NCBI RefSeq assembly: GCF_029852145.1
Contig: NC_079979.1
Span: forward strand, 19,975,901 to 20,039,900
Direction: 5' to 3'
DNA from: Microplitis mediator
Lineage: Eukaryota > Arthropoda > Insecta > Hymenoptera > Braconidae
Length of the DNA: 64,000 nt
The position numbers were made by a program, and so were the translations under genes. The notes beneath the pieces are model-generated. The model did not search any database and was not told where the DNA came from. It saw only the letters and a list, made by a program, of their open reading frames with translations. Shown piece after piece: positions 13,508-25,200 of this stretch. How positions within the stretch are numbered: position 1 is the first letter of the stretch; the number at the start of each line of letters is the position of its first letter.

Positions 13508-15077
13508 ATGTCTAATGCTATAGCATATACTATTTTTTATGGACTATTTGTCGCTGGTATTGTTTACCCACCCCGAGAATTCGTGTCCGCAGGATTTACT
13601 ATTTCCGAAATATTTTCTTCCTGGTTGGGCAATGAATCCGCAGCATTTGTGCAGTATCATATTAAAAGAAGTATAGTAACTCTTCTTATCCATTCATTGC
13701 TTCCCTTCAGTAAGTACGGGCAGCAGAAATCTTTACATCTCCAAAAAAAACGCTTAATAATTTTTTACAAAATTTAATTCACAGTTTACATAATCGGATT
13801 GACATTACTGGGTCATGTTGATGCTGTGCAATTATTTATTGGAACTGAGCACTCATTATGGATGACATTGTCACTCTGTGCACTAGTTGGTCCAATTTAC
13901 ACGCTTGCTAAAGTAATCGGATGGTCGACGAATAATTGGTCCCAACACCCGATAGCTAAAAATTTGTCTATTTATTGTGATGATGAAAACAAATCATGGA
14001 TCGATATCGCTTCTAATGTCAATATGGAATTCCAAAGGTGTTTGAATTCACATTATTATTAATTTTTATTCTCGGACATCTTGGTCTAGTTGAACGTAAT
14101 TTAGTCCGACTGGTTTACTAATTTAATTATTATTTTTATAGTTTGACGAAATTACAAATCGCAACGAACACAGTTACCAAAGTTGTTGTAACGGACAGTT
14201 GGATCATTCAAGTCTCGTCTTATAAATTAGAAATAGCTAAGCAGTCTAATTCTAAATTAGTATGTTTTAAAGTAAATACATACACATCCCCGTCAGCTAC
14301 CATTGAAGACATTGGATCAACTTATGTTAAATATCGGGTAAATGAACATGCTTTCAATAAGTGATCTGATGAATTAAATTTTTTAAATGCTGAGATTTAA
14401 GAGTGAGTTTAATTACTGGTAATTTCAGGTCTGTACGACACAACAAGGCGGAAAAAATTTCACTATACGACTAAATTATAATGACATTGAAAACTTTACA
14501 GGAAAAGTTACGATGCAAATAGTTACGATGCCGAAATGTGAATTTCCCAAGAGATTGAAAGAACTATGCATCGATTGGATAAAAGAAGAAGTTATGAAAA
14601 ATCCAATTTATTTTACTAATCTAGTACGTTTATGATTTTATAAATGGCCATGAAAAATTATTGCTGATAATATTTATGAATGCGATTATTTTTACAGGAG
14701 CTAGAAAAATGTGCAGTATGTATTAATGTAACATCGGATGTTAAATTAGTAAAACGTTGCCCGGAAATCCCAACATTGGACAATAATCCAGCATGTCAAT
14801 CATGCAATTGTCCTCCAAGATTATGCGTTGACTGCTTAGTAAAATGGTAGGCTACTGATCTATATGAGATAGTAATTAAAATATTTAAAAAAAATTATGT
14901 TTCTTTTGTAGGTTCATAACAACATCAGTCGATTTAACGAAACCCATTGAAAATTTGATGCAAATAAAAAGTAGCTGTCCTCAGTGCCGTTCAACATTTT
15001 GCCTTACAGATGTGAGTTACGTCGCGTATGATCCATTTTATAACGACAAAAATTCTTCCACAGACAATAAAACTTGA
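13508..15077 (+). CDS. TMEM129: TMEM129-like ER E3 ubiquitin ligase
   Basis: TMEM129 is an ER-membrane RING-type ubiquitin ligase of the ER-associated degradation pathway. Six exons join in phase: 13508-13709, 13785-14037, 14142-14337, 14429-14623, 14698-14846 and 14912-15077, giving 386 residues, close to the usual length of the family. The N-terminus contains a hydrophobic segment and the conserved stretch SAGFTISEIFSSWLG. A second hydrophobic region lies in exon 2. The C-terminal atypical RING begins with CAVC near residue 287 and continues through CQSCNC, CVDCLVKWF and CPQCRSTFC. The start chosen is the ATG that opens the conserved first exon. All introns are short GT-AG introns, and AATAAA lies about 65 bp after the stop. 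The residue pattern agrees well with vertebrate TMEM129, so identification is firm; the ERAD role is inferred from the family. Confidence 0.93.
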
Positions 15078-15499
15078 TATAAGTATTGACATAATTACTG
15101 ACTTGTGATTTATATTTTAATTAATTAAAGTTATATTTTTGAATAAAGATAAGTTTTTTAAAATATTCATAATCTGTTGAATTTTTTTACGTATATTTAA
15201 ATAACAATTAGCTATAAACATATCAAAAGCTTCACAATCATGAAAGTTCGTTGTACGATAACACATAGAAAATTATATAATATATAATAATCAGTGATAT
15301 TTTAAAGGGAATTTCATTCGTTAGCAATCATTTTGCGAAAGTCTGTAAGTTTTAGATTTTAGAGTCGATGAAAACCAATACATGGTCAGATTTTCTCTCC
15401 AATAAATGTTCATGATGTTAACTATAATAAAGATTTTATGAGTGACAGGATGGAAAAGTCTAAGTTAATTATTTTCAACAGAAACAAAAATATTAACGG

Positions 15500-15533
15500 C
15501 CATGATGAGAAGAAGCAAACAGCCACCAGAGTT
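15500..15533 (+). repeat. Short duplicate of ADAM10 last-exon start
   Basis: CCATGATGAGAAGAAGCAAA and the bases after it match the start of the final ADAM10 coding exon (27571-27607), except for a 3-bp deletion in the AAG run and two substitutions. The preceding bases ATTAACGG also resemble the acceptor-side sequence ATTACGA. It is too short to be a gene. Confidence 0.55.
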
Positions 15534-16004
15534 CTTTTACATACAATTTATAGCGTGGTACATAACTTGATGAGTTCATACTGACAATAAATTTATACAT
15601 GTAATATTTGAGTAGTGAATATTTCAAGAAATCAAATGTGAAAAGTAAATTTTATTTGCTGTCTATGTTCACCTAGAGAATTTCTCCCGAGCAAGCCGGA
15701 GATATAGCGACAAGCTTATTATTTTAATATTATTTTGTTCATTTTTTTTCACCAACACTTAGCAATCGTCCCTAGCTACCATGTGTTTCTGGTGCTGCGA
15801 ATCGAGACCGGGTAGGCGTCGCCCTGGGGGTGTGAACAACTTTGCCGGGCTTCGTGCGATATGTTAGCCATGATGACGTCGTTGAGTGGGACCGGAACAG
15901 GACCCATATTAGTGAATATAAAAAAAATTAATTGAAAAAATTAATTGAGAGAAGGATACTAAGTCGTGAATAGTTTTCTTTCACATTTTTCCATTTATAA
16001 GTTT

Positions 16005-16195
16005 TACATAAGAAATATGAATGAGTATTTTATTTCATAAAATATTAAATATAGTAAATATAATAATGGGAGTGAAAAAAGAATGGACTTGATCCATCGT
16101 TTTACATAAGATTTACATAAGAAATATGAATGAGTATTTTATTTCATGTAATATTAAATATAATAATGTAAGAAGAATGGACTTGATCCATCGTC
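16005..16195. repeat. Local tandem duplication, about 110 bp
   Basis: AGAAATATGAATGAGTATTT begins both copies. Both end with AATGGACTTGATCCATCGT, at about 16082-16101 and 16176-16195. The second copy is slightly shorter in the middle. No coding role is apparent. Confidence 0.7.
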
Positions 16196-16489
16196 GAGTC
16201 AAGTGGTATCAGTGTTCGAATAAACTACTTGTAAATTTCGTAACTAGCAAGCCAGCTAAAGCTATCCGATGTTTTGTTTTTCAATTATTTTTAGTGATAG
16301 ATGATTTCAATACATAAGGTTGTATTCTTACTATGTTTCTTTTAATGATTCCTATCCTATGTGGATTCAACTCGATTTGAGTTTAAGTTTAATTGGTCTT
16401 TTAGACTGTAAAATTTTTACATTTGAATGGATTTTAATTTTCTAGGTAAAAGTTATATGAAAACCTAGTTTAATCATTTTTGAAAATGG

Positions 16490-16602
16490 CATTTTCCGAT
16501 GGAACTTAAAACGTCTGACTAAAGTCTACAGTCACGAGAAACTTTCATGGCCGTGCGCCCTCTGCCAAAATGCATGGTTACTATCTGCCAAAGTTTCTAG
16601 GA
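16490..16602 (-). repeat. Dispersed repeat family R, copy 1
   Basis: Read on the minus strand it contains GCAGAGGGCGCACGGCC, AAAGTTTCTC and GTCAGACGTTTTAAG in that order. The same blocks occur in the same order on the plus strand at 30205-30300 and 31092-31180. There is no coding capacity. The family may be a short MITE or solo fragment; its borders are approximate. Confidence 0.55.
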
Positions 16603-17029
16603 AAAACATGAAAAATAATTTTTGTTATTGCCATTAATACTTTTCACTTACTTAAGATTCATATACCTCCTAATCAAAAGCTCATAATTATGAAATTGTA
16701 TTTTTCATAAAATCTGTAATTATCATCTAAGAATTTTTAGAATATACTGACAGTACTTTGAAATTTATTTTTAATTATCAGATCTCTTAAAATTATTTTC
16801 AAACTAATAATTAACATTATTATTGAAAAATAATAACTGTATTGAAAAAAATTACTTAGTAATTAAATATTTTTGTTGCAGCAGTATGACAGTACTCAGA
16901 TTTAATTTTTGCTACCGAAAATATAAAAAACACACATTAATAAAATAATGAGTTAATTTTTATTATTAACAGTGTTTACATAACGTATTACAATAATTAA
17001 ATATTAAAACAGCTTAAGATAAAAGTTAT

Positions 17030-20000
17030 TTAGAACTGACGGTAAATAGTCGTCCCATTGAAAATATAGTTTAATAAATATTTTGATACTTCTGGCGGAC
17101 AAGTACAACAATAGTCTTCAATAACTTCTTCCTCACTCTCGCCATAAATATCCAGCCAATATTTATGCAGACACTTTAATAAATCAATCATCGTCTCATT
17201 ATCATTGTCCGGATGGGATATTATTTCTAAAATTAACAATATCAATTAATAAATATGATAGAAAAATCTGAAAAATTGCTGACCCTGTGGGCCATCCGAT
17301 CGGTTATCGGTTTCGGTCCAACCGAAACCAGTAACTGCCTTTTTTTTTTAATTTTCAATTTCCATAGCAGGAAGTTAAAAGTTAAAAATGAAAAACTAGA
17401 AAGTAAATGAACTTACCAGCATCGAGTTTAATCATAATCTTAGTAAGTGGACACAAAATATTAATATCAACTTGATAGCGGCGTTTTTTGAACCAATTGA
17501 CCATAACAACACAGTCATAAATAGAAGAAGCCTTGTCGTCATCCATCGGAATCATATTTTTTTCCAATTTTTCCAGAATCTTTGTCAACACATCAATTAT
17601 TTTCTGGTGGTTACCGATACGATTTTCCGTTTGACGTTGGAGAATTTTAGACATGATCTCTATCCAAAGATCTATGACAACTTTGTCCTGCTGCTGATTC
17701 TCATCTTCTTCAGCTACGGGTTCTTCTGATGACATCAACTGGTTGTAAGTTTCCACTAGTGACATCAGCAAAGGATGTATTTCAAATGTTTCATTGAGGA
17801 ATATTGTGTTAGCAGTGATCGACTGCATCAAAGTCAAAGCCGCAGTCAGCAATGAATCTATTAATTAAACAATTATAATAATTAATCATTAAACTTCAAT
17901 AAAGTACTTAATTTATTTAATGAACTGATAATTACTGTTTGTCGAACTACTGAAAATAAATGTCAACGAATCTGCCAAAGGTTTCCCATACAGCAAATAC
18001 TCGCGCCAAGGGGATGTGATATTTATCTGCATGTCACGTGCTCCAGCTTGAAGAACTCTCAGCACTTGGATCAATGTCTCAGTATCACCAGAGGACATCA
18101 TGCTTATTAATTTAGTCACCAGAGTCGGTGTATTGGTAATGCGCGTAAATGCTGCTGGTTGTGAACACAAATTTCCAATTATGCCGACGATAATTTCCTG
18201 TAAGTATTCGAATTAAAATAAAATCTAAACAAATATTAACTATAAATATATTTACTAGACCGGTTAAAAAAAATCGACTATTTTTTTTTTTCAAAACCCG
18301 CAGTGAAATATCTTCCTAGTCATGAAAAAAGAAGCCTGTGAAAACGGGAGCTCTTAATATCAATTTTGAAAGGTCGCTCATCGTAAATTTCTATTTTACG
18401 TTTAAATAACATGGAAAAAAAATTTTTTAACTTTGGAATTTTACAACTCATTTTGGAATTAATATGTCGGAGTGAGAGATACATATTTTTGAAGGAAATT
18501 GAACGCTCTAAATAAATTGTCTCTTATGTTTTTTCTCTAAGTCTACTCCTTTTAAAGTTATTCGAGTTAAAAGTTCAACATGTAATTAATTTAACCTTTT
18601 TTTCTTAATTTTTCTTAAATATTTCATAATTATTATTGAAAAAAAAATTTGTCTTAAAATATTAAATTATCAAGCTTAACGTCATTGATAAAGTAGATCT
18701 TTATTGTTCTACTATGAGGAATAAATGACTTTTAAATTTAAGGCCATTCTCAGACAGTGCCCCCCACTTTTTAAAAATTTTCAATGACTTTCAACTGTCA
18801 TAAGCGTATCCAATTTTTTCAATTAATTAAAAAAAAATTAAAGCATTAATTGAAAAAAGAACAACATAGTCGTAATTTCGCCGACGTATAGATTAAAAAA
18901 AAAATTATTTACACTTGATATTAATTAGGAGTCAAACAAAATTCGTTAAATAAATTTCAGTAAAATCGTCATGTCAATTTTATAATTCGAATTTTTAAAT
19001 TTTGTTGGCTAAAATTTATTCAACAAATTTCGTTTAACTCCCAATTGATATCAATTGTAAGTAATTTTTTTTTAAATTCTATATCTCAACAAAATTACGA
19101 CTACGTTGTCCTTTTTTCAATTGACGTTTTAATTTTTTTTTAATTAATTAATAAAATTTTAATTCGGTTATGAAAGTTGAAAGTTATTGCATATTTTTAA
19201 AAAGTGGGGGGCACTGTCTGAGAATGCCCTTAAAAAATCTGAAATTAATTCTCTCTTTGAAGTTTTAAAAAAATTTGAATTGTATGTACTGAAGTGAAAA
19301 TCGTAAATTTTATAAACTGAAAATAATCGTGTTAAACTTAAAGCTATTATCTATACCATTTAAAAATTGTAAAATAATTTTTTTCGAAGATGATTTTTAT
19401 TATTATACCACAATTTAAGAAAAAAAGGTTAAATTGATTACATGTTGAACTTTAAACTCGAATAACTTTTAAAGGAGTAGACTTAGAGAAAAAACATAAG
19501 AGACAATTTATTTAGAGCGTTCAATTTCCTTCAAAAATAATGATACTGAAGTTAGCCGACGTCTAATAATTTTGGAAATTTATTCAAAACGATAAATTCT
19601 AAAAAAAAAAATATCTTAAAAAATTTCACTTGTAGTTTTTTTAATTTTCTACATGTGCAATTTTTTGTTTTATTATTTTTTGTAATTGATTCGCTGGAAA
19701 ATAAATTCAAAAATTTTTAATTGTTGGTTAACTTCAGGATCATTCAAAAATATGTATCTCTCACCCTAACATGTTAATTCCAAAATGAGTTGTAAAATTC
19801 CAAAGTTAAAAAATTTTTTTTCCATGTTATTTAAACATAAAATAGAAATATACGATGAGCGACCTTTCAAAATTGATATTAAGAGCTCCCGTTTTCACAG
19901 GCTTCTTTTTTCATGACTAGGAAGATATTTCACTGCGGGTTTTGAAAAAAAAAAATAGTCGATTTTTTTGAACCGGTCTAATATTTACCGTGCATCTTGG

Positions 20001-20356
20001 CTCTGGTGAGTTGTCAATAACAAATTCACTGACAGATAAAAAATTATTTTCACACAAAAAATCAACAACATCCTTTTCAGTTGTCATATCCCAGAGATAA
20101 CTGAGTTGGGTTTCCAAGTCAGCAGTCCATTGTTCTTCATTAATCTAAACAAATAAATAAACAATCAATTAATTTACTCATTTTAAATCAAATAATCAGA
20201 TCTTTAAATTCTTACCTTTGACAACTTCATCAGTATCCTCAATATCCAAGTCGCACTGTAAGTCGTTTCTCCAACATTGTCACCATTGGCAACCATACGT
20301 TCATTGTCAGTGATATTCAACTGCTCAATTCCAGAAATCGTGTCCTCGCTAGACAT
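17030..20356 (-). CDS. SAAL1: SAAL1-like protein
   Basis: SAAL1 (serum amyloid A-like 1) is a conserved helical-repeat protein; vertebrate members have been linked to cell proliferation, and the biochemical role is poorly defined. Five exons read on the minus strand: 20356-20216, 20144-19989, 18197-17936, 17857-17417 and 17226-17030. They join in phase to give 398 residues, somewhat shorter than vertebrate members. Recognisable blocks are GETTYSATWIL near residue 35, LSYLWDMTTEKDVVDFLCEN in exon 2 and IIVGIIGNLCSQPAAF at the start of exon 3. Exon 4 contains an acidic stretch, EEPVAEEDENQQQ. The start ATG at 20356 follows the conserved exon-1 frame; a longer upstream open frame exists but looks like promoter DNA. 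The second intron (19988-18198) is almost entirely transposon. The gene is divergent from the ADAM10-family gene. Confidence 0.9.
18742..19229 (+). mobile_element. TTAA-flanked 488-bp palindrome, copy A
   Basis: It starts GGCCATTCTCAGACAGTGCC and ends with the inverted form GGCACTGTCTGAGAATGCCC, with TTAA on both sides. It is exactly the same length as the copy at 45600-46087, which lies in the opposite orientation. TTAA target preference is typical of piggyBac-type transposition, although the termini begin GG rather than the usual CC. Confidence 0.8.
19540..19743. mobile_element. F1 MITE nested in the 1.72-kb palindrome
   Basis: The 204-bp element begins ATGATACTGAAGTTAGCCGAC and ends TTAACTTCAGGATCAT. 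It is flanked by a perfect 9-bp duplication, TCAAAAATA. The opposite arm of the host palindrome (around 18485) preserves the uninterrupted sequence CCTTCAAAAATATGTATCTC when read in reverse complement, which proves the insertion site. Confidence 0.88.
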
Positions 20357-22285
20357 TTTTACTGATAACTGATGACTTTTATTCAACAAAACTTGATGCC
20401 AAACATTTACTGTGCGCACGAGACACGACGTCGCGAGCAAAACAAAAGAATGGATCCAACCCAGTAGACCTAGATGACAGACATGAACACCAACAAGCTT
20501 GTGATGAAGGACCAAGACCAGGAATAATTCAAACTTTGCCTCCAGATGACGGCACAGTACAAAGAATCCATCCGCGCGCCAAGAAAGACGCATGCGCCCC
20601 AACAAAAACACACATGGGAGTAAATGACAGGAGAAGTAGAGGTAGGAATAAAGATTTAAAATACATTTAAACCCAGGGTAGACATAGACAGCTGCTGGAG
20701 TGGAGATAGAGATGAAATGGGGTGATTGTACATATCATGTAGTTGTGTTGAACCGGAGCTGGATCGTTGAGCGGTCATACAAAGAAAGAAACAAAAATTA
20801 AAAGAGAGTCTGCTGCTGGTAGAGCAGCAGAAGAGAGAGAGAGAACTAGACAAGAACACCCGAGAGTAGAGTCAGTGGAAAGTGAGTGCGTTGGCGAAGT
20901 AGGGAGTCGTTGTCCTCCAAGTCCTCGTTCGTTCGTTCGTGTCCACCAGCCGCCAACCGGACGACCAACACCACCAGCACCAGTGCTACGCGAACTGCCT
21001 TCTCGTTCGTGTCATTCTCTTAAGTTAAACTATTTTTTTTATTTACATTCGTATTATTGTTTTTTTTCATTGTTTAGAAAATTAACTCACCTTAGCACGT
21101 GCTGGTCACTTTTTAAATTCATTCCTCAGCGATGTGATCTAGAAGAATTTATATTGAAGAAAAAACATTTAAGTTTACGCTAGACGTTGCATCCTATTGG
21201 GAGAACCGGTAGACAATCACCAGTGGACTCAGGATCAAACGCCTCGGAGTTTTTAAAAATATTACAGGTGTGTAGGCGTTGATTATTAAATTATGTACAC
21301 TTTACTATTTTTAATTAATTACAATTTACAAACATAATAGACCTAAGTTTTATTTTGTATGAGAGCAGATACGCCTTTAAAGTCACTCGTATACGTCATT
21401 GTACACCAGGAGAATGATCGTTACATGACAGTGATGCCAAATCTACCTGAAACATTGATGATTCATCTCAAACCGCTAGACAATGATCCTGCCGCTCGCG
21501 TACGCGTTTAAATATATATTGTTTTCTTAGCAATTATAAAGTTTTAATCAGGATCTTAAAATTTCTCATGACCTCAATCTACCCTCGACCTACATCAGCA
21601 TTGCTCATCATCACCAGCTTAATCATCAATTGTCATGAGCAGTAGCAGCAGCTGCATCAGGATTTTAGTAGCATTCGATAATAATTTCCAGCTGAAAGTT
21701 ATATTTATTTTTGCAATCTAATAGTTACTTAATAACAATATTACGATGTTTATATTGTTCAGTTTCCAGCACGCGGTACATTATTTTGTTTCTCTTCAGC
21801 GAGCAGCGCGTGCTTACTTATCAATTAAATAATCGTGAAATAAAACGTAACAACCGCAGTCACGAGATAGAGACAAAGATACAAGACAGTTGGGAAATCG
21901 AACAAACAAATCCTAGTCCCCAGTACTGTCCCCGCAAAGTCGATTCTTTAATTTGTTTTTTATACGGTTATTATTATTATTTTTTTCTACGGTCCCTCGA
22001 TTTTTCCGCAAGTGAACACTGTCTTTGTATGTTACCGTTACAATGAGTAAACTGGTGTTGCTGGTTACAGAAGCGTACTGGCTTTAAGACAAGCCAATGT
22101 AAATATTTAAATGTAATAAAAAACGTAATTTATTTGTCAACAGAGTAGAGGAAAATGGAATTGCTGGGCTGTGTGAGCAGGGAGATGCCAGCCAAGCCAG
22201 AGAGATAGCGTTAGTTTGAGCCGTGTGGAGACCGATACGTGATACGCTCCTGGGGAAGTTAAACGGGCCCCGGGGACTGATCGTG
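20357..22285. promoter_or_regulatory. Divergent SAAL1/ADAM10 promoter and ADAM10 5' UTR region
   Basis: The DNA between the two start codons is less AT-rich than its surroundings, especially 20400-21020. A likely ADAM10 5' UTR exon ends at 21267 at the donor ATTACAG|GTGTGT, with repeated TCGTTCGT motifs upstream. The next exon carries the start codon. I see no unambiguous TATA box. Open frames in this stretch are not protein-like. Confidence 0.5.
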
Positions 22286-25200
22286 ATGCCAACCGCGACA
22301 ATCCAATGGGCCCTTGCTATCCTCTCGCTTGCACTCATTGACGCGTCTCCTCTTCATCCTCTTCCGCCGCACGTAGGTAAGGGACCACGTATTTCCGTTT
22401 ATTTTATTTGTAATTTATACTGCCGACAATAATTAATTACTGTGATAACAACCGACAAAATAAATATTTAAGGAATTACCAAGCGGTCGTACATCGGTTA
22501 CTATGAGCCAGTTTCCTATGACACAGCTATTTTACAACGACATCGAAGTCGTGTTAGACGAGATGTATCCGAAGCCATCAAGTTTCAGCCGATTGTACTT
22601 CACCTTCGGGCATTCGACAGGTGATAAAATCCATTATTGATTTAATTTAGAGACGTCATAATGTGTTTATTATTATAATCAAGATACTAAACTTTATGGT
22701 TTCCCAACGGCCTTGGGCTATTCACTTTATTATTATTTACTTATTAAATAATGTATGTTATTTTTATTTTTAAAATAAAGAGAATGGACAATGCGACTCG
22801 TTCAAGACACTGTCTTTGCAAAGGATGCGGTTTTTGAAGGAACAAATGGACCAATCGCCTTTGACTCTTCGCACTCTTACACTGGAACTATTGCCGGTAA
22901 ATAATATTTTAAATACTTTATCAATAAAAAAATCTGAAAACTTCCCGCTTCCCGAAGCCAAAAACTGTTTATTTTGTTGTTCAACCAAACAAAATACATT
23001 TAGCTAAAAAAAATTAATTTTTGTCGTACGATATCTTAGAACTGATTACATTTTTAAGCAAATCGGACAAGTAGTTTATGAGTTACATGAAAAAACGTAA
23101 ACTACTCGACCGATTGACTTCAAAATCTATTAAGATTTAATTCTTGATGAGTCTTTTCGATTACCGCCAACGTCTAAATCAGTTAATTTATTCCAAAGAA
23201 TCAGACGACAAAAATTAGTTCATACGCATCCATACACACACGAACGGACGTCCATTAAATCCGGAGTAGATGACTGTTTATTTATTTAATCACCTCGGAG
23301 TGAAATTTACTCCGAAGCGGAGTTTATTTCATTATTTAATCAAATCGGAGTGAATGCGGATTTAAATAAAGTCCAGATCACTCCGAAATTACTCCATATG
23401 CGGAGTGATTTTTTTTGACTCCGTAACTCCGAGTGACGAAGTGAATTCGGATTTAAATGAAATTCGCAATCACTCCGAATTTACTCCCGATTTTTTTCAG
23501 TGTAAAACCTCAAGATCTGATGAAAACTTAATTTTTGAAATTCGGACCAAAACCAATAACTTGCCTTTTTTTTTAAATTTAAAATTTTTATAGCGGGAAG
23601 TTGAAAACATGTCAACTTGCTGATTAATGTTAGAAGAGAAACAATGTGCTTATAGGTCTTATATATTTTTGTTACCACTCAGAAGACCATTGCACCATTA
23701 CTTAAACTTGCATATTCATTTATTCTCGCTGATAAATAGAGTAGAGTTGCTTTTAGTTTTATACTTCGGGTTTCATTTTCTTCTCAGCAAGATAAATTAA
23801 TATGCTTACTTGGTACTTTAGCTACAGATATACTTGACATTAGCACACGTTGCTTTTTTTTTTTTCACAGAGGACGACAATGCCATTGTGGAAGGAATAG
23901 TGACAGAAGACGGTCTGTTTGATGGATTCGTTTCTACGGGCGCTGAAGAGTATTACTTTGAGCCGACAAGCAGATATTTAACGAGAACACAAGATTCTGG
24001 TAACAAAGACGACAATACATCACCTACTTATCATACTATAGCGTATCGCGCTTCAGACGTTGTCGCTCCACCGCAACCGCGTCGTTGTCCCAGTCGAGAA
24101 TTGCATAAAGGAAATTTGAAAAACTTTGTAAAAGAAAACAACAGCAAGAAAAATGAATCCTTTGAGCCCTACTTTGAGCAGCTTCAGGACCAAGAAATTC
24201 GCGACTACGGCGGTTACTATTCGCGTGAATTAAATCGGAGGCAAGCAAACAAAGGAGGCTCGAATGTTCAATTTATTGACGGGTAAAAAATTTTATTTAT
24301 AGACATAGAGTTGGTTTTATTTGTCATATAAAAATATATGAATATTTGGTTGCATTGTAGGATCAACAGAGACAGATTTACCAGACATTTACACAAACGG
24401 GCGACAGTCGATCCCCGTAAAACGACGTGTATGCTGTACCTGCAAGCCGACCATCAGTTTTTCTCTCGATACGGCACCGAGGAAGCGTGCATCGAAGTCA
24501 TGACAAGACATGTCCAGCGAGTTAACTCTATTTACAAGCACACTGATTTTAATCAAGATGGAAGACCCGACAATATAAGTTTTATGATAAAGAGAGTCAA
24601 AGTACACAATGCAGAGGCGATGAAAGATCCCCACTATCGATTCCCAAACAGCTACGGGGTCGAAAAATTTTTAGAACTTTTTTCAGGTAACTGCATACGT
24701 TGTTTGTTGATGCAGTCATAAAAATATACCGCTATATTTAAAGACACATATATTTTTATTATTTTAGAGGAAGACTATGACGCATTTTGTTTGGCCTACA
24801 TGTTCACGTACCGGGACTTTGAGATGGGGACACTTGGACTCGCCTGGACAGGCGATTTAAAAAACGCCGGCGGCGTTTGTGAAAAGAACGGAGTAAGAAT
24901 ATCATCCCAGATATTAAATTTTATTATATATATATATATATATATCTATACATATATTAATTTGAGGTTTTTTGTTTGATATATTTTTTTAACTCTCGTT
25001 TAGTTAAACAATAAATTTTATTTAAATGCAAATTTATTTAGTGTGTCAGCGTATGAGGCATGATGAATGCGCGCGCTTTTATCTGTATGTACACTCTCTT
25101 AACCACCTGGAAATAGGTACAGACAGAATTGGAGCTTTTATAACCGGGGTATACAGGATATTAAATATTGATCGAATAGTCGTTATAAAAAGAGCTAAAC

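Larger units (their letters stand above)
15078..17029. other. Intergenic region between TMEM129 and SAAL1 3' ends
   Basis: This stretch contains no supported gene. It holds a 34-bp fragment resembling the start of the last ADAM10 exon (15500-15533), a local tandem duplication (about 16005-16195) and a dispersed repeat (16490-16602), each listed separately. A GC-richer patch at 15770-15905 is not repetitive within the window and matches no family I know. Confidence 0.5.
18258..19978. mobile_element. TA-flanked long palindromic element (1.72 kb)
   Basis: The termini are GACCGGTTAAAAAAAATCG and its inverted form CGATTTTTTTGAACCGGTC, each flanked by TA. The outer arms of roughly 330 bp are near-perfect inverted copies (for example CAAAACCCGCAGTGAAATAT against ATATTTCACTGCGGGTTTTG). 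A TTAA-flanked palindrome (18742-19229) sits in the middle and an F1 element (19540-19743) interrupts the right arm. No transposase frame is visible. TA duplication suggests a Tc1/mariner-related non-autonomous element, which is an inference. Confidence 0.8.

Noticed and set aside
20204..20611. Extension of the SAAL1 first exon upstream of 20356
   Set aside because: The frame is open, but the added residues are unlike SAAL1, and the ATG at 20356 fits the family start.
20767..21183. 138-codon plus-strand open frame with Arg/Glu- and Pro-rich composition
   Set aside because: It lies in the GC-richer ADAM10 5' UTR/promoter stretch. Its content comes from purine-rich and TCGTTCGT repeats, and it runs past the likely 5' UTR without conserved motifs.
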